A stretch of DNA of 13,149 nucleotides from Thermoplasmata archaeon (GCA_003663585.1 QMTU01000007.1:1-13149), one strand, 5' to 3'. Positions 1 to 6,825 are shown, counted from the first letter of the stretch. The notes: a model not told the origin generated them from the letters alone. Numbers and translations are program-made.

Positions 1-457
1 CTTTTTCTTCAGTTATTTCTTCAGAGGGCTTCTCCTCTATTGTTTCTTCAGCATTTGCAAGTTCTTCTTCAATTATCTCTCTCTTAACACCCTTTCTCTC
101 AAGTATCTTGATTCTCCACTTGTCAGACATATCAAGCTTTACGATCATTACCTTGCTTGGGTGAATAGGCCTTAATACTTCTGTTCCATCAGCTTTCTTT
201 ATCTTGACGCCCTCTATGTAAATGTAATACCTCTTCCTGTCAACTTCAACGACCTTACCCTCATGACCACGATAATTCCCTCTCATGACTCTGACCACGT
301 CTCCCTTTCTAACAGGGAGCGCCCTAACTCCGTACTTTTCTCTGAGCTCCTTAGAGAGGTGTGCTGACATCATCTTATATCTGACGTGTTTTGGGGCAAT
401 GTATAGGACCTTTCTCTGCTTTCTTGGCTGTTTTGATTTTGTTCTCCAAAATACCAT
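1..457 (-). CDS. rpl24: Large ribosomal subunit protein uL24 (L24), partial at its C-terminus
   Basis: This is the archaeal/eukaryotic-type L24 of the large subunit, an early assembly protein that binds 23S rRNA. The protein starts MVFWRTKSKQPRKQRK and has a KOW-type segment (VRKGDVVRVMRGNYRGHEGK, about residues 50-69) followed by IHPSKVMI, typical of the family. The ATG at 457 is preceded by a GAGGTG Shine-Dalgarno motif and lies 17 nt after the rpl14 stop, so it is the last visible gene of the operon. The frame is still open after 152 codons at the window edge. The final visible residues are strongly acidic (EEIIEEELANAEE, then further Glu-rich sequence), so this L24 carries a C-terminal acidic extension beyond the usual roughly 120-140 residues. 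No stop codon is in the window. Identification is firm; the full length is unknown. Confidence 0.95.
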   Translation of the reverse strand, partial: MVFWRTKSKQPRKQRKVLYIAPKHVRYKMMSAHLSKELREKYGVRALPVRKGDVVRVMRGNYRGHEGKVVEVDRKRYYIYIEGVKIKKADGTEVLRPIHPSKVMIVKLDMSDKWRIKILERKGVKREIIEEELANAEETIEEKPSEEITEEK

Positions 458-474
458 CTCAAGCACCTCTCAGA

Positions 475-873
475 TCATACTATAATTGATGCAAGGGCAC
501 CTATCTTTGGCCAGCGCTCTGCAGCCTCTCTGGCCACGGGACCTTTTATTATGGACCCTCTCGGCTCCCCTTGAGGGTTCACTATTATCGCAGCGTTGTC
601 CTCAAACTGAACCCTTATGCCATCGGGCCTCCTATAAGGCATCCTCTGTCTTATGATCACCGCTGGAAATACCCTTTTTCTCATGTCAGCTGTCCCCTTT
701 TTTACGCTCACGATGACCATATCTCCCACGCCAGCTGCTGGAAGCCTTCTGCGAACTCCGTGATATGTCCTGACTGCTATGATCTCCAGCTCCTTTGCTC
801 CAGTGTTATCTGCACAGACAAGGCGTGCTCCTACAGGAAGGCTCCTAGTGACTCTTGCTGCCACTCCCTTCAT
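475..873 (-). CDS. rpl14: Large ribosomal subunit protein uL14 (L14)
   Basis: This protein binds 23S rRNA at the subunit interface, next to the factor-binding region. The 132-aa product has the normal archaeal length. It contains the hallmark LVCADNTGAKELEIIAV near residues 19-35 and ends in PKIGALASIIV. The ATG at 873 overlaps the rps17 stop in an ATGA arrangement, and a GGAGGGTGA motif lies upstream inside rps17. Translation is therefore probably coupled to rps17. The gap to rpl24 is 17 nt. Nothing is odd about the gene. Confidence 0.98.
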   Translation of the reverse strand: MKGVAARVTRSLPVGARLVCADNTGAKELEIIAVRTYHGVRRRLPAAGVGDMVIVSVKKGTADMRKRVFPAVIIRQRMPYRRPDGIRVQFEDNAAIIVNPQGEPRGSIIKGPVAREAAERWPKIGALASIIV

Positions 874-1226
874 TCGGCCTCACCCTCCTTTATCTTTTCT
901 ATGACTACAAAGGACACCGTCTTCGCTATTGGCCTGCACTCAATGATCCTCACAATGTCCCCTCTCTTTGCATTAATGCATGGTGGATTATGAGCGTGAA
1001 TCTTAGACCTCCTCTTCTCGTACCTCTCGTACTTTCTTACGTAGTACCATCTCTCTATCTCTATAGTAACGGTCTTTTGCATGCGATCGCTTATTACCTT
1101 ACCCACGAACATCTGCCCTCTCACTGGAAGGTTACCGTGAAATGGACAGTAAGGGTCGTCGCACTCTCTTTCAGGAGGTTTCACGTCGATACCTATATCC
1201 CTTGGTCCAGATCTTTTTTTAGCCAT
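870..1226 (-). CDS. rps17: Small ribosomal subunit protein uS17 (S17)
   Basis: S17 is a primary 16S rRNA-binding OB-fold protein of the small subunit. The family signature is clear: ECDDPYCPFHGNLPVRGQ (about residues 21-38), then a conserved HNPPCINAKRGDIVRIIECRP segment in the second half. I chose the ATG at 1226 (118 aa). A GAGGTGG motif lies about 6 nt upstream, and this ATG overlaps the rnp1 stop as TAATG. An in-frame GTG at 1235 would add only three residues and would sit inside the Shine-Dalgarno motif. The 3' end overlaps rpl14 by 4 nt. Confidence 0.97.
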   Translation of the reverse strand: MAKKRSGPRDIGIDVKPPERECDDPYCPFHGNLPVRGQMFVGKVISDRMQKTVTIEIERWYYVRKYERYEKRRSKIHAHNPPCINAKRGDIVRIIECRPIAKTVSFVVIEKIKEGEAE

Positions 1227-1528
1227 TACAACCACCTCGCTCTCATGATCCTCTCGTGAGGGCGATATGCTATCTCAACACCATCAAACACCACGTAAGT
1301 CTCGTCAGTAATCCACATTTTAAACCTACATGTCTTCTTTGGGACAGTTCTATCTTTTCCATCATCACATCTTATCCTCAGCGTGTTTTTCGTCTCGTAA
1401 ATTACTATACCCTTTATGCCCACGTACTCTGGGCATGTAGCATCTATCACTTCAATTCTTTTTCCTATGATCTCGTGCTTAAGCGCTGACCTCTTGAGCC
1501 ACTTTAGGACCCTCTTAGGAGTTCTCAC
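1226..1528 (-). CDS. rnp1: RNase P protein component 1 (Rpp29/Pop4 family)
   Basis: Rpp29 is a protein subunit of archaeal RNase P, which removes the 5' leader of pre-tRNA. It forms a pair with Rpp21 and helps substrate recognition. The Sm-like barrel is recognisable from HEIIGKRIEVIDA, then EYVGIKGIVIYETKNTL, then TVPKKTCRFKM. The reading frame is open upstream to 1636, but that extra part overlaps sui1. I place the start at GTG 1528, which overlaps the sui1 stop as GTGA and gives a 100-aa protein of normal size, with AAGG just upstream. The location between sui1 and rps17 is the usual crenarchaeal place for this gene. Identity is firm; the start codon is inferred. Confidence 0.92.
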   Translation of the reverse strand: MRTPKRVLKWLKRSALKHEIIGKRIEVIDATCPEYVGIKGIVIYETKNTLRIRCDDGKDRTVPKKTCRFKMWITDETYVVFDGVEIAYRPHERIMRARWL

Positions 1529-1836
1529 GACGCCTTTATTATGAAGCCCTTCTCCTCTAGAATTCTCTGTACTTTGTCCCTGTGATCCCCTTGGAGTATT
1601 ATCTTTCCCTCCTTCAGCGTACCACCACATGCACACTTTGTCTTCAACTCCTTTAGTAAAGATTCTGCATCTACAGCCTTTTCGTCGATTCCTTCAATAA
1701 TTGTCACTATTTTCCCATATTTTCTTTTGTCCGTGTATATCTTTACTTCCATCGTCTCTATGGAGATCCTCTCTAACTCAAATATATCCTCAGGAAGGCC
1801 CAATATTGGGCTCGTCTTTTTTTGCTTCTTCGCCAT
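1525..1836 (-). CDS. Translation initiation factor aIF1 (SUI1 family)
   Basis: This is the archaeal homologue of eIF1/YciH. It binds the small subunit near the P site and raises the fidelity of start-codon selection. The 103-aa protein has the SUI1 core LKTKCACGGTLKEGKIILQG (residues 64-83) followed by DHRDKVQRILEEKGF. The ATG at 1836 has GGTGAG about 9 nt upstream, inside the end of rpl29. An in-frame GTG at 1842 would add two residues and overlaps that motif, so it is less likely. Cys68 and Cys70 form a CAC pair around the conserved core. The stop overlaps the proposed GTG start of rnp1. Confidence 0.97.
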   Translation of the reverse strand: MAKKQKKTSPILGLPEDIFELERISIETMEVKIYTDKRKYGKIVTIIEGIDEKAVDAESLLKELKTKCACGGTLKEGKIILQGDHRDKVQRILEEKGFIIKAS

Positions 1837-1845
1837 TTTCACCTC

Positions 1846-2067
1846 TCACCTTTCAACTTTTTCCTTCATTAATTGCTCCTCACGAATAACGGTCAATATT
1901 CGGGCGATAGCCCTTCTAATTTCCTTAATCCTACCAGCATTTTGAATTGCTCCTCCCATCTTGGCCTGCCCTCTAAGTCTTATGAGCTCTCTTCTAAGCT
2001 CCTCAAGCTTTCTAAGCCTTTCATCCATTGACATCTTTCTGATCTCATCTGCCCTCAGAAGCACCAT
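1846..2067 (-). CDS. rpl29: Large ribosomal subunit protein uL29 (L29)
   Basis: L29 is a small helical-hairpin protein near the peptide exit tunnel and forms part of the docking site for SRP and other exit-site factors. The 73-aa product is almost entirely charged helix, with EIRKMSMDERLRKLEELR and later GRIKEIRRAIARILTVIRE, which is typical of the family. I use the ATG at 2067 because GGGAGGTG lies 6 nt upstream. An in-frame ATG at 2088 is farther inside rps3 and lacks such a motif. The gene overlaps the end of rps3 by 23 nt and ends 9 nt before the sui1 start. Confidence 0.95.
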   Translation of the reverse strand: MVLLRADEIRKMSMDERLRKLEELRRELIRLRGQAKMGGAIQNAGRIKEIRRAIARILTVIREEQLMKEKVER

Positions 2068-2800
2068 TCTCTGCACCTCCCTCAGCACTGGTCTCCTCCT
2101 TAGGCTTTAGCTCTTCGATCACCTGCATGACTTCCTCCCTTGAGGGCACTCTTATCCTGTCTGGGAGTGGCGCGTTAGGCCTCATTATACGCACGGTAAC
2201 TCCTATGACTCCTGCCTTTGTTATGGCTATGTCAAACCCGTTCTTCATAACCCTCTCTGAGACCTCTCCACAGTACTTTATCTTGCCAGCTACGAACTGT
2301 GCACATCTTGCTCTTTCTCCCGTTATCTTTCCACATATCACTACCTGAGCTCCATCAGCTCCTGCTGCCATTATTCTCCTTAGAGCTGCGTATGCTGCCT
2401 TACGGAACTTCCAACCACGTTCTAAGTTCCTTGCAATCCTTGAGGCCATTATCCATGGGTTTAATTCCCTAACGAATACTAGCTCCTCATCTGTTAGCTC
2501 CTCTGGAGGCTTTGAGAGAACGTCTGAGGGTGGCCTTAGAAGGGTTATTCTCACGTTCTTGAGCCCAAATCTCTTCTCAATCTCCTTCTCTATTTGTGCC
2601 AGCTTTGCTCTATTCCTGGCGATATACGCCGGTCTATCAGCAAATATCCTTATCACATATCCCTGTGGTGATCTTATGATGTCCACGTATCCTATTCCAG
2701 CAAGCCTAAACTCGTTCATAAGATACTCTCTTATGAGTGCGTAGCTTGATCTGAACCTTACTATGCGCTTAACAATGTTCTCCCTCATAGCTTCAGGCAT
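2045..2800 (-). CDS. rps3: Small ribosomal subunit protein uS3 (S3)
   Basis: S3 lines the mRNA entry channel of the 30S subunit. The 251-aa product has an N-terminal KH type 2 region (about residues 15-95, containing GYVIRIFADRPAYIARNR and GLKNVRITLL). The C-terminal domain follows (AQVVICGKITGERARCAQFVAGKIKYCGE, split around residues 155-183, then KAGVIGVTVRIM). A low-complexity tail rich in Glu, Gly and Ala extends past the core, as in many archaeal S3 proteins. The ATG at 2800 is preceded by GAGGTGA at about 5 nt. The gap from rpl22 is 10 nt. Confidence 0.98.
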   Translation of the reverse strand: MPEAMRENIVKRIVRFRSSYALIREYLMNEFRLAGIGYVDIIRSPQGYVIRIFADRPAYIARNRAKLAQIEKEIEKRFGLKNVRITLLRPPSDVLSKPPEELTDEELVFVRELNPWIMASRIARNLERGWKFRKAAYAALRRIMAAGADGAQVVICGKITGERARCAQFVAGKIKYCGEVSERVMKNGFDIAITKAGVIGVTVRIMRPNAPLPDRIRVPSREEVMQVIEELKPKEETSAEGGAENGASEGR

Positions 2801-2810
2801 TCACTCACCT

Positions 2811-3353
2811 CTACTTCTTAACGAACTCATGAAGCTTCGTCTCAAGGAAGTCATTTATGATCTCTCTCCACTTCTCCACTTTATTCTCGTACTCCTTAAG
2901 TTTAGTCTCGCTCATATTCTCTATTACTATTTCTACGTTCGTAGTCTGCTCGTTCCAAGGTGTTGCTCTTCCAAAGGCCCTGGGCATCCATCCACGGATG
3001 ACCCTCCCCCTATACGCGGAAACGTGTGAGATGTACATTGTTGCTGGATCAAGGCCCTTGTATCTTGCGTTGTGTGCGACCTCCCTTAGGAGCTTCAGGA
3101 ACGCCATGGAGGCCTTTTTCGGGAACCTCCCAGCCTCATATGGACCATGCCTGTGGGGAACCTTCTTGCGATATCTCCTGAAGGGTATGGGCCTTCTTAG
3201 GTTGACAACCTCCTTGAGGAGGAGTATAGCCTCTGCCAGCGGTAGTCCTCTTATGGCATTTGCTATCTCATATGAGTGCTTTGGAGACACTCTTAGATCC
3301 CTTCCATAGGCCTTTGCGCTTGTCTCAGGATTTGGCTCATAGGAGTACGGCAT
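2811..3353 (-). CDS. rpl22: Large ribosomal subunit protein uL22 (L22)
   Basis: L22 contacts all domains of 23S rRNA and its long loop lines the peptide exit tunnel. The 180-aa protein begins MPYSYEPNPETSAKAYGRDL. It has the conserved SPKHSYEIANAIRGLPL and the basic loop region with GWMPRAFGRATPWNEQTTNVEIVIE, each matching archaeal/eukaryotic L22 (L17e). I prefer the ATG at 3353, which has GAGGTG 7 nt upstream inside rps19. The frame extends five codons further to 3368, but that part lies in the Shine-Dalgarno region. The start falls 12 nt after the rps19 stop. Confidence 0.97.
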   Translation of the reverse strand: MPYSYEPNPETSAKAYGRDLRVSPKHSYEIANAIRGLPLAEAILLLKEVVNLRRPIPFRRYRKKVPHRHGPYEAGRFPKKASMAFLKLLREVAHNARYKGLDPATMYISHVSAYRGRVIRGWMPRAFGRATPWNEQTTNVEIVIENMSETKLKEYENKVEKWREIINDFLETKLHEFVKK

Positions 3354-3364
3354 TATTATGCACC

Positions 3365-3790
3365 TCACTTGGCTGCCATGAACTTGGAACTCCTAGTAGC
3401 ACCAACACCAGGAGCACTGTGTTGTACTGGCTTTCTCGTCAATGCAAACTCTCCAAGGTAGTGTCCTATCATCTCTGGAGTTATTCTCACTGGAACAAAC
3501 TCCTTGCCATTGTGCACTGCTATTGTGCGCCCTACAAACTCTGGAAGTATTATCATATCCCTTAAATGAGTTCTTATTACCTTATTTGGTGGTGTTTTTC
3601 TTATTTTCTCGACAAGCTTCATTTGCTCCTCAGTAAGCCCTCTTGACAGCGTTCTTCTTTGTCTTGCAGGAAGTAGCCTGATGAACTCCTCGAGTGACAT
3701 GTTTAATAGCTCCTCTAAGGTGTGACCACGATATCTAAACTCCCTCCACCTGCGCTCTTCCAATAACTTCTTCGTGTAATCCTCAGGCAT
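3365..3790 (-). CDS. rps19: Small ribosomal subunit protein uS19 (S19)
   Basis: S19 sits on the head of the 30S subunit and contacts the A-site region and an intersubunit bridge. The 141-aa protein has the long archaeal/eukaryotic (S15e-like) N-terminal part (EEFRYRGHTLEEL-type sequence, then LLPARQRRTLSRGL). The universal core follows: RTHLRDMIILPEFVGRTIAVHNG and ITPEMIGHYLGEFALTRK. I choose the ATG at 3790, with GAGGTGA about 5 nt upstream. Other in-frame starts at 3796 and 3799 overlap that motif. The start lies 10 nt after the rpl2 stop. Confidence 0.96.
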   Translation of the reverse strand: MPEDYTKKLLEERRWREFRYRGHTLEELLNMSLEEFIRLLPARQRRTLSRGLTEEQMKLVEKIRKTPPNKVIRTHLRDMIILPEFVGRTIAVHNGKEFVPVRITPEMIGHYLGEFALTRKPVQHSAPGVGATRSSKFMAAK

Positions 3791-3800
3791 GATCATCACC

Positions 3801-4508
3801 TCACTTACGCACTCCAGTACGTCTTGCAGCTATATGACCTACCTTCCTACCAGGTGGAGCGCGTCTGCTAGTCGTAGTAGGTCTTCCAACATGTGGGTGA
3901 CTACCTCCACCAAACGGGTGGCTGACGGCGTTCATAACAACTCCGCGAACCTTTGGCCACTTCGTAGCCCTTGACTTCATGGCATGGTACTTCTTACCAG
4001 CCTTGACCCATGGCTTGTCTACACGGCCTCCACCAGCCACAACTCCTATGGCTGCACGACACATATAGTGAAACTCCTTTACCTGTCCAGATGGCATCTT
4101 GATGTACACTCTGTCCCTATCATGACCTATTACCAGGGCATATGTCCCTGTAGATCTCACGAACTTTCCTCCATCCCCCGGCTTTGCCTCTATATTATAC
4201 ACTGGAGTTCCATCGGGTATGTTTGCTAGAGGGAGTATGTTTCCTATCTTTATTGATGCTGCTGGACCTACCTCTATAGTATCACCAACGGCTATGCCCT
4301 CTGGTGCTATCATGTAGTACTTCTCATTGTTCTCAAATCTCACAACCATTATTGGAGCCCTGTGTCCAGGATCATGAACTATGTCTTCCACTACCCCAGT
4401 ACCCTCTCTAAACGGCGGATGTTTAGCTGCTCCTAAGTACTTGTGATCAGGAGCCCTAAAGACACTTCCTCCACGACCTCTTCTCTGAACGAGTATGCGC
4501 TTACCCAT
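3801..4508 (-). CDS. rpl2: Large ribosomal subunit protein uL2 (L2)
   Basis: L2 is one of the most conserved large-subunit proteins. It binds near the peptidyl transferase centre and supports subunit joining. The 235-aa product starts MGKRILVQRRGRGGSVFRAP. It has the OB/SH3 core (LPLANIPDGTPVYNIEAKPG) and the C-terminal loop HPFGGGSHPHVGRP followed by APPGRKVGHIAARRTG. The conserved His of the peptidyl-transferase-proximal loop is His197. The residue before it is Ser196, where the familiar motif has Asp. The ATG at 4508 is preceded by a GGGTGTG motif, weaker than those of its neighbours. The gap from rpl23 is 13 nt. Confidence 0.98.
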   Translation of the reverse strand: MGKRILVQRRGRGGSVFRAPDHKYLGAAKHPPFREGTGVVEDIVHDPGHRAPIMVVRFENNEKYYMIAPEGIAVGDTIEVGPAASIKIGNILPLANIPDGTPVYNIEAKPGDGGKFVRSTGTYALVIGHDRDRVYIKMPSGQVKEFHYMCRAAIGVVAGGGRVDKPWVKAGKKYHAMKSRATKWPKVRGVVMNAVSHPFGGGSHPHVGRPTTTSRRAPPGRKVGHIAARRTGVRK

Positions 4509-4521
4509 CGTTCACACCCCA

Positions 4522-4800
4522 TCATATGATTCCTAAACGTGAAGCTGCTTCTGATGCACTATAGTCTGGGTGAAGCTTTACTGTAGCTCTTTTTCCTCTT
4601 TTCTCAATACGTGTTCTCACTTTTATGACCTTAACTCCCAGGAGCTTCTCTACTGCCTTCTTTATCTCTACCTTATTTGCATCCCTTCTCACAATGAAGT
4701 CAAGCTCGTTGTTCTTCTCCATGTTTGTGAGCACCTTCTCTGTGATCACAGGGTACAGGATCACTGAAAGGATGTCCTTACTCCTCTGTATGGGCTTCAT
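4522..4800 (-). CDS. rpl23: Large ribosomal subunit protein uL23 (L23)
   Basis: L23 lies at the exit-tunnel rim and, with L29, forms the docking site for SRP and chaperones. The 92-aa product matches archaeal L23: VILYPVITEKVLTNMEKNN, then LDFIVRRDANKVEIKKAVEKLL, then KVIKVRT, ending YSASEAASRLGII. The ATG at 4800 overlaps the rpl4 stop as ATGA and has GGAGGG 6 nt upstream, so I prefer it. An in-frame ATG at 4806 would add Met-Ala and cannot be excluded, because AAGGAG lies 8 nt before it. Confidence 0.96.
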   Translation of the reverse strand: MKPIQRSKDILSVILYPVITEKVLTNMEKNNELDFIVRRDANKVEIKKAVEKLLGVKVIKVRTRIEKRGKRATVKLHPDYSASEAASRLGII

Positions 4801-5552
4801 GGCCATCCCTCCAACTCCTTTAACGCGCTCTCAGTATATATCGTGAGCCTTCCAGGAACTCCTCCAGGAGCAAGCTTATTTATGTTGAGCTGCTTAACTA
4901 GGGACACGTCCACTCCTGGGATATTTGATGCGCTTCTCTCGATGCCCTCATACTTTGAAACCACTATTAACACGCTCTTTGCCTGTTTATACTTTCTTCC
5001 TCTCATTTTTCCTTTTCCTGCCCTTATTTTTCTCTTTGAAGCTCTCTCAAGGTCTCTATCAAGTCCAAGATTTTGTAACACCTTTATGAGATCCTTAGTC
5101 CTCTTTATCCCCTGAATATCGTCAACAACAACTATTGGCAGTGGTTTGTCCTCCGGAACTCTGTGGCCGCGTCCAATGACAAGCTCCTTTATTGCAGTAG
5201 CAGACAGCGCAGACCTTAGAGCAAGTCTCAGCTCTTTCTTGTTTATGTGTCTCTTCCAGATCTTTTCAGCTCTAGGACCATGAGCTCTGTATCCACCCAC
5301 AGTGTTTGGAGCGAACGCACCACGACCATTTGGAAGTCTCGGAATCCTTGCTAATCCGTATCCCACTCCCCAGCTCTCAGCAGCAATGTTCTTACCAGCT
5401 CTTGGGTTTGTTCCATAGGGTTGTCTGTTGTTCATGAGATATATCCTGAACGCCTTTCTTATGACGTCAGTCCTTACGTACTCCATGAACGTGCTTGGAA
5501 GCTCTACTTCCCTAACGGGATTGCCTTCAAGGTCATACACTGGAACCTTCAT
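4797..5552 (-). CDS. rpl4: Large ribosomal subunit protein uL4 (L4)
   Basis: L4 reaches into the peptide exit tunnel and helps early 50S assembly. The 251-aa product has the archaeal/eukaryotic order of motifs: MKVPVYDLEGNPVREVELP at the N-terminus, the tunnel loop (ESWGVGYGLARIPRLPNGRG, about residues 59-78) with RAHGPRAEKIWKRHINKKE after it, and a Rossmann-like C-terminal part (LPIVVVDDI, KSVLIVVSK, GVDVSLVKQLNINKLAPGG). The ATG at 5552 overlaps the rpl3 stop as ATGA. A GAGGGTGATT motif lies upstream within the rpl3 end. Confidence 0.98.
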   Translation of the reverse strand: MKVPVYDLEGNPVREVELPSTFMEYVRTDVIRKAFRIYLMNNRQPYGTNPRAGKNIAAESWGVGYGLARIPRLPNGRGAFAPNTVGGYRAHGPRAEKIWKRHINKKELRLALRSALSATAIKELVIGRGHRVPEDKPLPIVVVDDIQGIKRTKDLIKVLQNLGLDRDLERASKRKIRAGKGKMRGRKYKQAKSVLIVVSKYEGIERSASNIPGVDVSLVKQLNINKLAPGGVPGRLTIYTESALKELEGWP

Positions 5553-6619
5553 AAGGCAATCACCCTCTCAACAGGCCACGTGGAGATGTAAGTCACCTTT
5601 GGCTCTGGAAGCTTTATGTTGTCAACATTCCTGATGGCCTCTCTAAACCTTATAAGCCTCTTCACAGGTCCTGGCGTGGATCCATGAACGAGGACATATG
5701 CAGTTCTTATCACACCGTAGTGCTTGAACCCTCCTGCTGGGTTTATTTCACTTGGATCCTCCCCGTACTTTATTACCAGCTTATTGTACTCCGTCCTCTG
5801 ATGATATCCCATCTGTCCTGGAAGTGGTACTGTTGGCCTTACCCAGTGTGGAGTCTTAGGACCCTTAGATCCAGCCTTTCTGCGACCTTTTCTTGCCTTG
5901 TGGTAAAGCAACTTTATTCCCCATCTCTTTACAGGGCCCTGATATCCATGTCCCTTAGTGACAGCAATAACGTCCACTAAGGATCCTGGAGATGCGAAAT
6001 CCTTGAACTTGACGTCCTTTCCTAGCACGTTTTTCCCGTACTCTACTCTTTCCTCAATGGATCCTCCTCCAATCCTTATCTCCATGAAGTCAGGCACCTT
6101 CTTTGGAACTCCGGTAATTAAGTAGGGCTGTGTAAACGCTAAGACCCTTATATCGGCAATACTCGATTTTTCTAGCTTCTTCCACTTGCTCTCCTTATCA
6201 TGCTTCTTATAGACGTCGATTCTCCTCTCTAGATAATCCTCTACAACCTTTCTAGCGTTTGATGTTCCGTCGACGTAGTTGCTGATGGTCTCTACGAGCG
6301 CGTCTTTATCTGCCCATATCTCGGTAATAGTCTTAAGACCATATGGCGTTCTCTCGTAAAACCTAAGTGCCGCTATGATCATTGGAGGGGTCTCTACTAC
6401 AGTTGCTGGAACGGTGATCTCCATGCCATGTGTTATTACATGCGGTCTCTCGTCGATCATCGAGACGTGAACCATGCCTGCCTTGTATCCTGCGAACCCC
6501 TGTATATGTGGCTTCTCTCCACCGTCTGGCCAACTTCTAATCCTAGGTACCTCTCTTGAGGCTCTCTTCCTGGGGCTATATGCTAGAGATCCCCTTCTAG
6601 GTCTACTAACCTTGGACAT
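5549..6619 (-). CDS. rpl3: Large ribosomal subunit protein uL3 (L3), first gene of the operon
   Basis: L3 is a primary assembly protein whose long loop approaches the peptidyl transferase centre. The 356-aa product is of archaeal/eukaryotic type: RPRRGSLAYSPRKRA near the start, GFAGYKAGMVHV about residues 41-52, KGHGYQGPVKRWG (222-234) and GQMGYHQRTEYN (268-279). I use the ATG at 6619. A TTG at 6637 in frame would add six residues but lies in the Shine-Dalgarno area (GGAGGT with GAGGTT closer). This is the first gene of the block. Upstream are 283 nt without a convincing gene, containing a strong RNA fold, so a long structured 5' leader is likely if transcription starts at the TATA region near 6880. 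Confidence 0.97.
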   Translation of the reverse strand: MSKVSRPRRGSLAYSPRKRASREVPRIRSWPDGGEKPHIQGFAGYKAGMVHVSMIDERPHVITHGMEITVPATVVETPPMIIAALRFYERTPYGLKTITEIWADKDALVETISNYVDGTSNARKVVEDYLERRIDVYKKHDKESKWKKLEKSSIADIRVLAFTQPYLITGVPKKVPDFMEIRIGGGSIEERVEYGKNVLGKDVKFKDFASPGSLVDVIAVTKGHGYQGPVKRWGIKLLYHKARKGRRKAGSKGPKTPHWVRPTVPLPGQMGYHQRTEYNKLVIKYGEDPSEINPAGGFKHYGVIRTAYVLVHGSTPGPVKRLIRFREAIRNVDNIKLPEPKVTYISTWPVERVIAL

Positions 6620-6674
6620 AGCAACCTCTACCTCCAAAGCTCTTTAGACTAAACTGTTCACTCTGTCTTTCCGT

Positions 6675-6812
6675 CCTCGGCCGTGACGCCTTCAGGAGCC
6701 CCCAATAATGGGATTTTATTGGAGGCTCCTGAGCGGGCCTCGGAACATCGTTCATCATCTTTTGCTCATCAAATTAACCCCAAAGTCCGAGGCCTCAGGC
6801 GTCTGGCCGAGG
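6675..6812 (-). ncRNA. Candidate structured RNA, rpl3 leader element or stand-alone ncRNA
   Basis: A 138-nt multibranched fold can be read directly from the sequence. Stem P1 pairs 6805-6812 with 6675-6682 (CCTCGGCC/GGCCGAGG, 8 bp). P2 pairs 6797-6802 with 6686-6691 (6 bp). Hairpin A pairs 6716-6732 with 6692-6708 around a 7-nt loop. Hairpin B pairs 6787-6794 with 6736-6743 (8 bp) around about 41 nt, purine-rich and GAUGA-repeating on the minus strand. In hairpin A the single imperfect position (6701/6723) is G-U on the minus strand but C-A on the plus strand, which favours minus-strand transcription. The fold lies between a TATA region and rpl3. A weaker TATAAT at 6834-6839 would place a transcript start near 6811, at the very base of P1. 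I recognise no known RNA family. Expression and strand are inferred. Confidence 0.6.
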
Positions 6813-6825
6813 TCCTAATGACCTC
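6809..6825 (-). promoter_or_regulatory. Small hairpin competing with stem P1 of the rpl3 leader RNA
   Basis: The minus strand carries GAGGTC-ATTAG-GACCTC, a 6-bp hairpin with a 5-nt loop. Its second arm (6814-6809) overlaps the first strand of the P1 stem of the larger RNA fold, so the two structures cannot form together. On the minus strand this hairpin would be made first, which is the order expected for a co-transcriptional switch. Pairing is seen in the sequence; the switching role is inference. Confidence 0.35.

Noticed and set aside
571..993. Plus-strand ORF of 140 codons (and similar plus-strand ORFs across 285-6000)
   Set aside because: These are opposite-strand shadows of well-recognised ribosomal protein genes, with no recognisable protein sequence.
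1529..1636. N-terminal extension of the RNase P subunit Rpp29
   Set aside because: The extension overlaps sui1 in another frame, has low-complexity sequence unlike Rpp29, and a GTGA-coupled start at 1528 gives the normal length.
6606..6758. A 50-codon minus-strand ORF starting MMNDVPRPAQ through the rpl3 leader
   Set aside because: It has no Shine-Dalgarno motif, runs through both arms of the strong RNA hairpins, and ends inside rpl3. The RNA fold explains the sequence better.
6745..6785. A box C/D guide RNA in the loop of hairpin B
   Set aside because: A C-box-like AUGAUGA is present on the minus strand, but no properly placed D box and no C'/D' pair with guide spacing were found. The match is likely chance in a GAUGA-rich loop.
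6675..6812. Identification of the leader fold as RNase P RNA, SRP RNA, tRNA or 5S rRNA
   Set aside because: I could not find the conserved cores of these RNAs (for example the RNase P GGAAAGUCC region inside the fold, the SRP helix 8 motif, or a tRNA cloverleaf). The size also does not fit SRP RNA.
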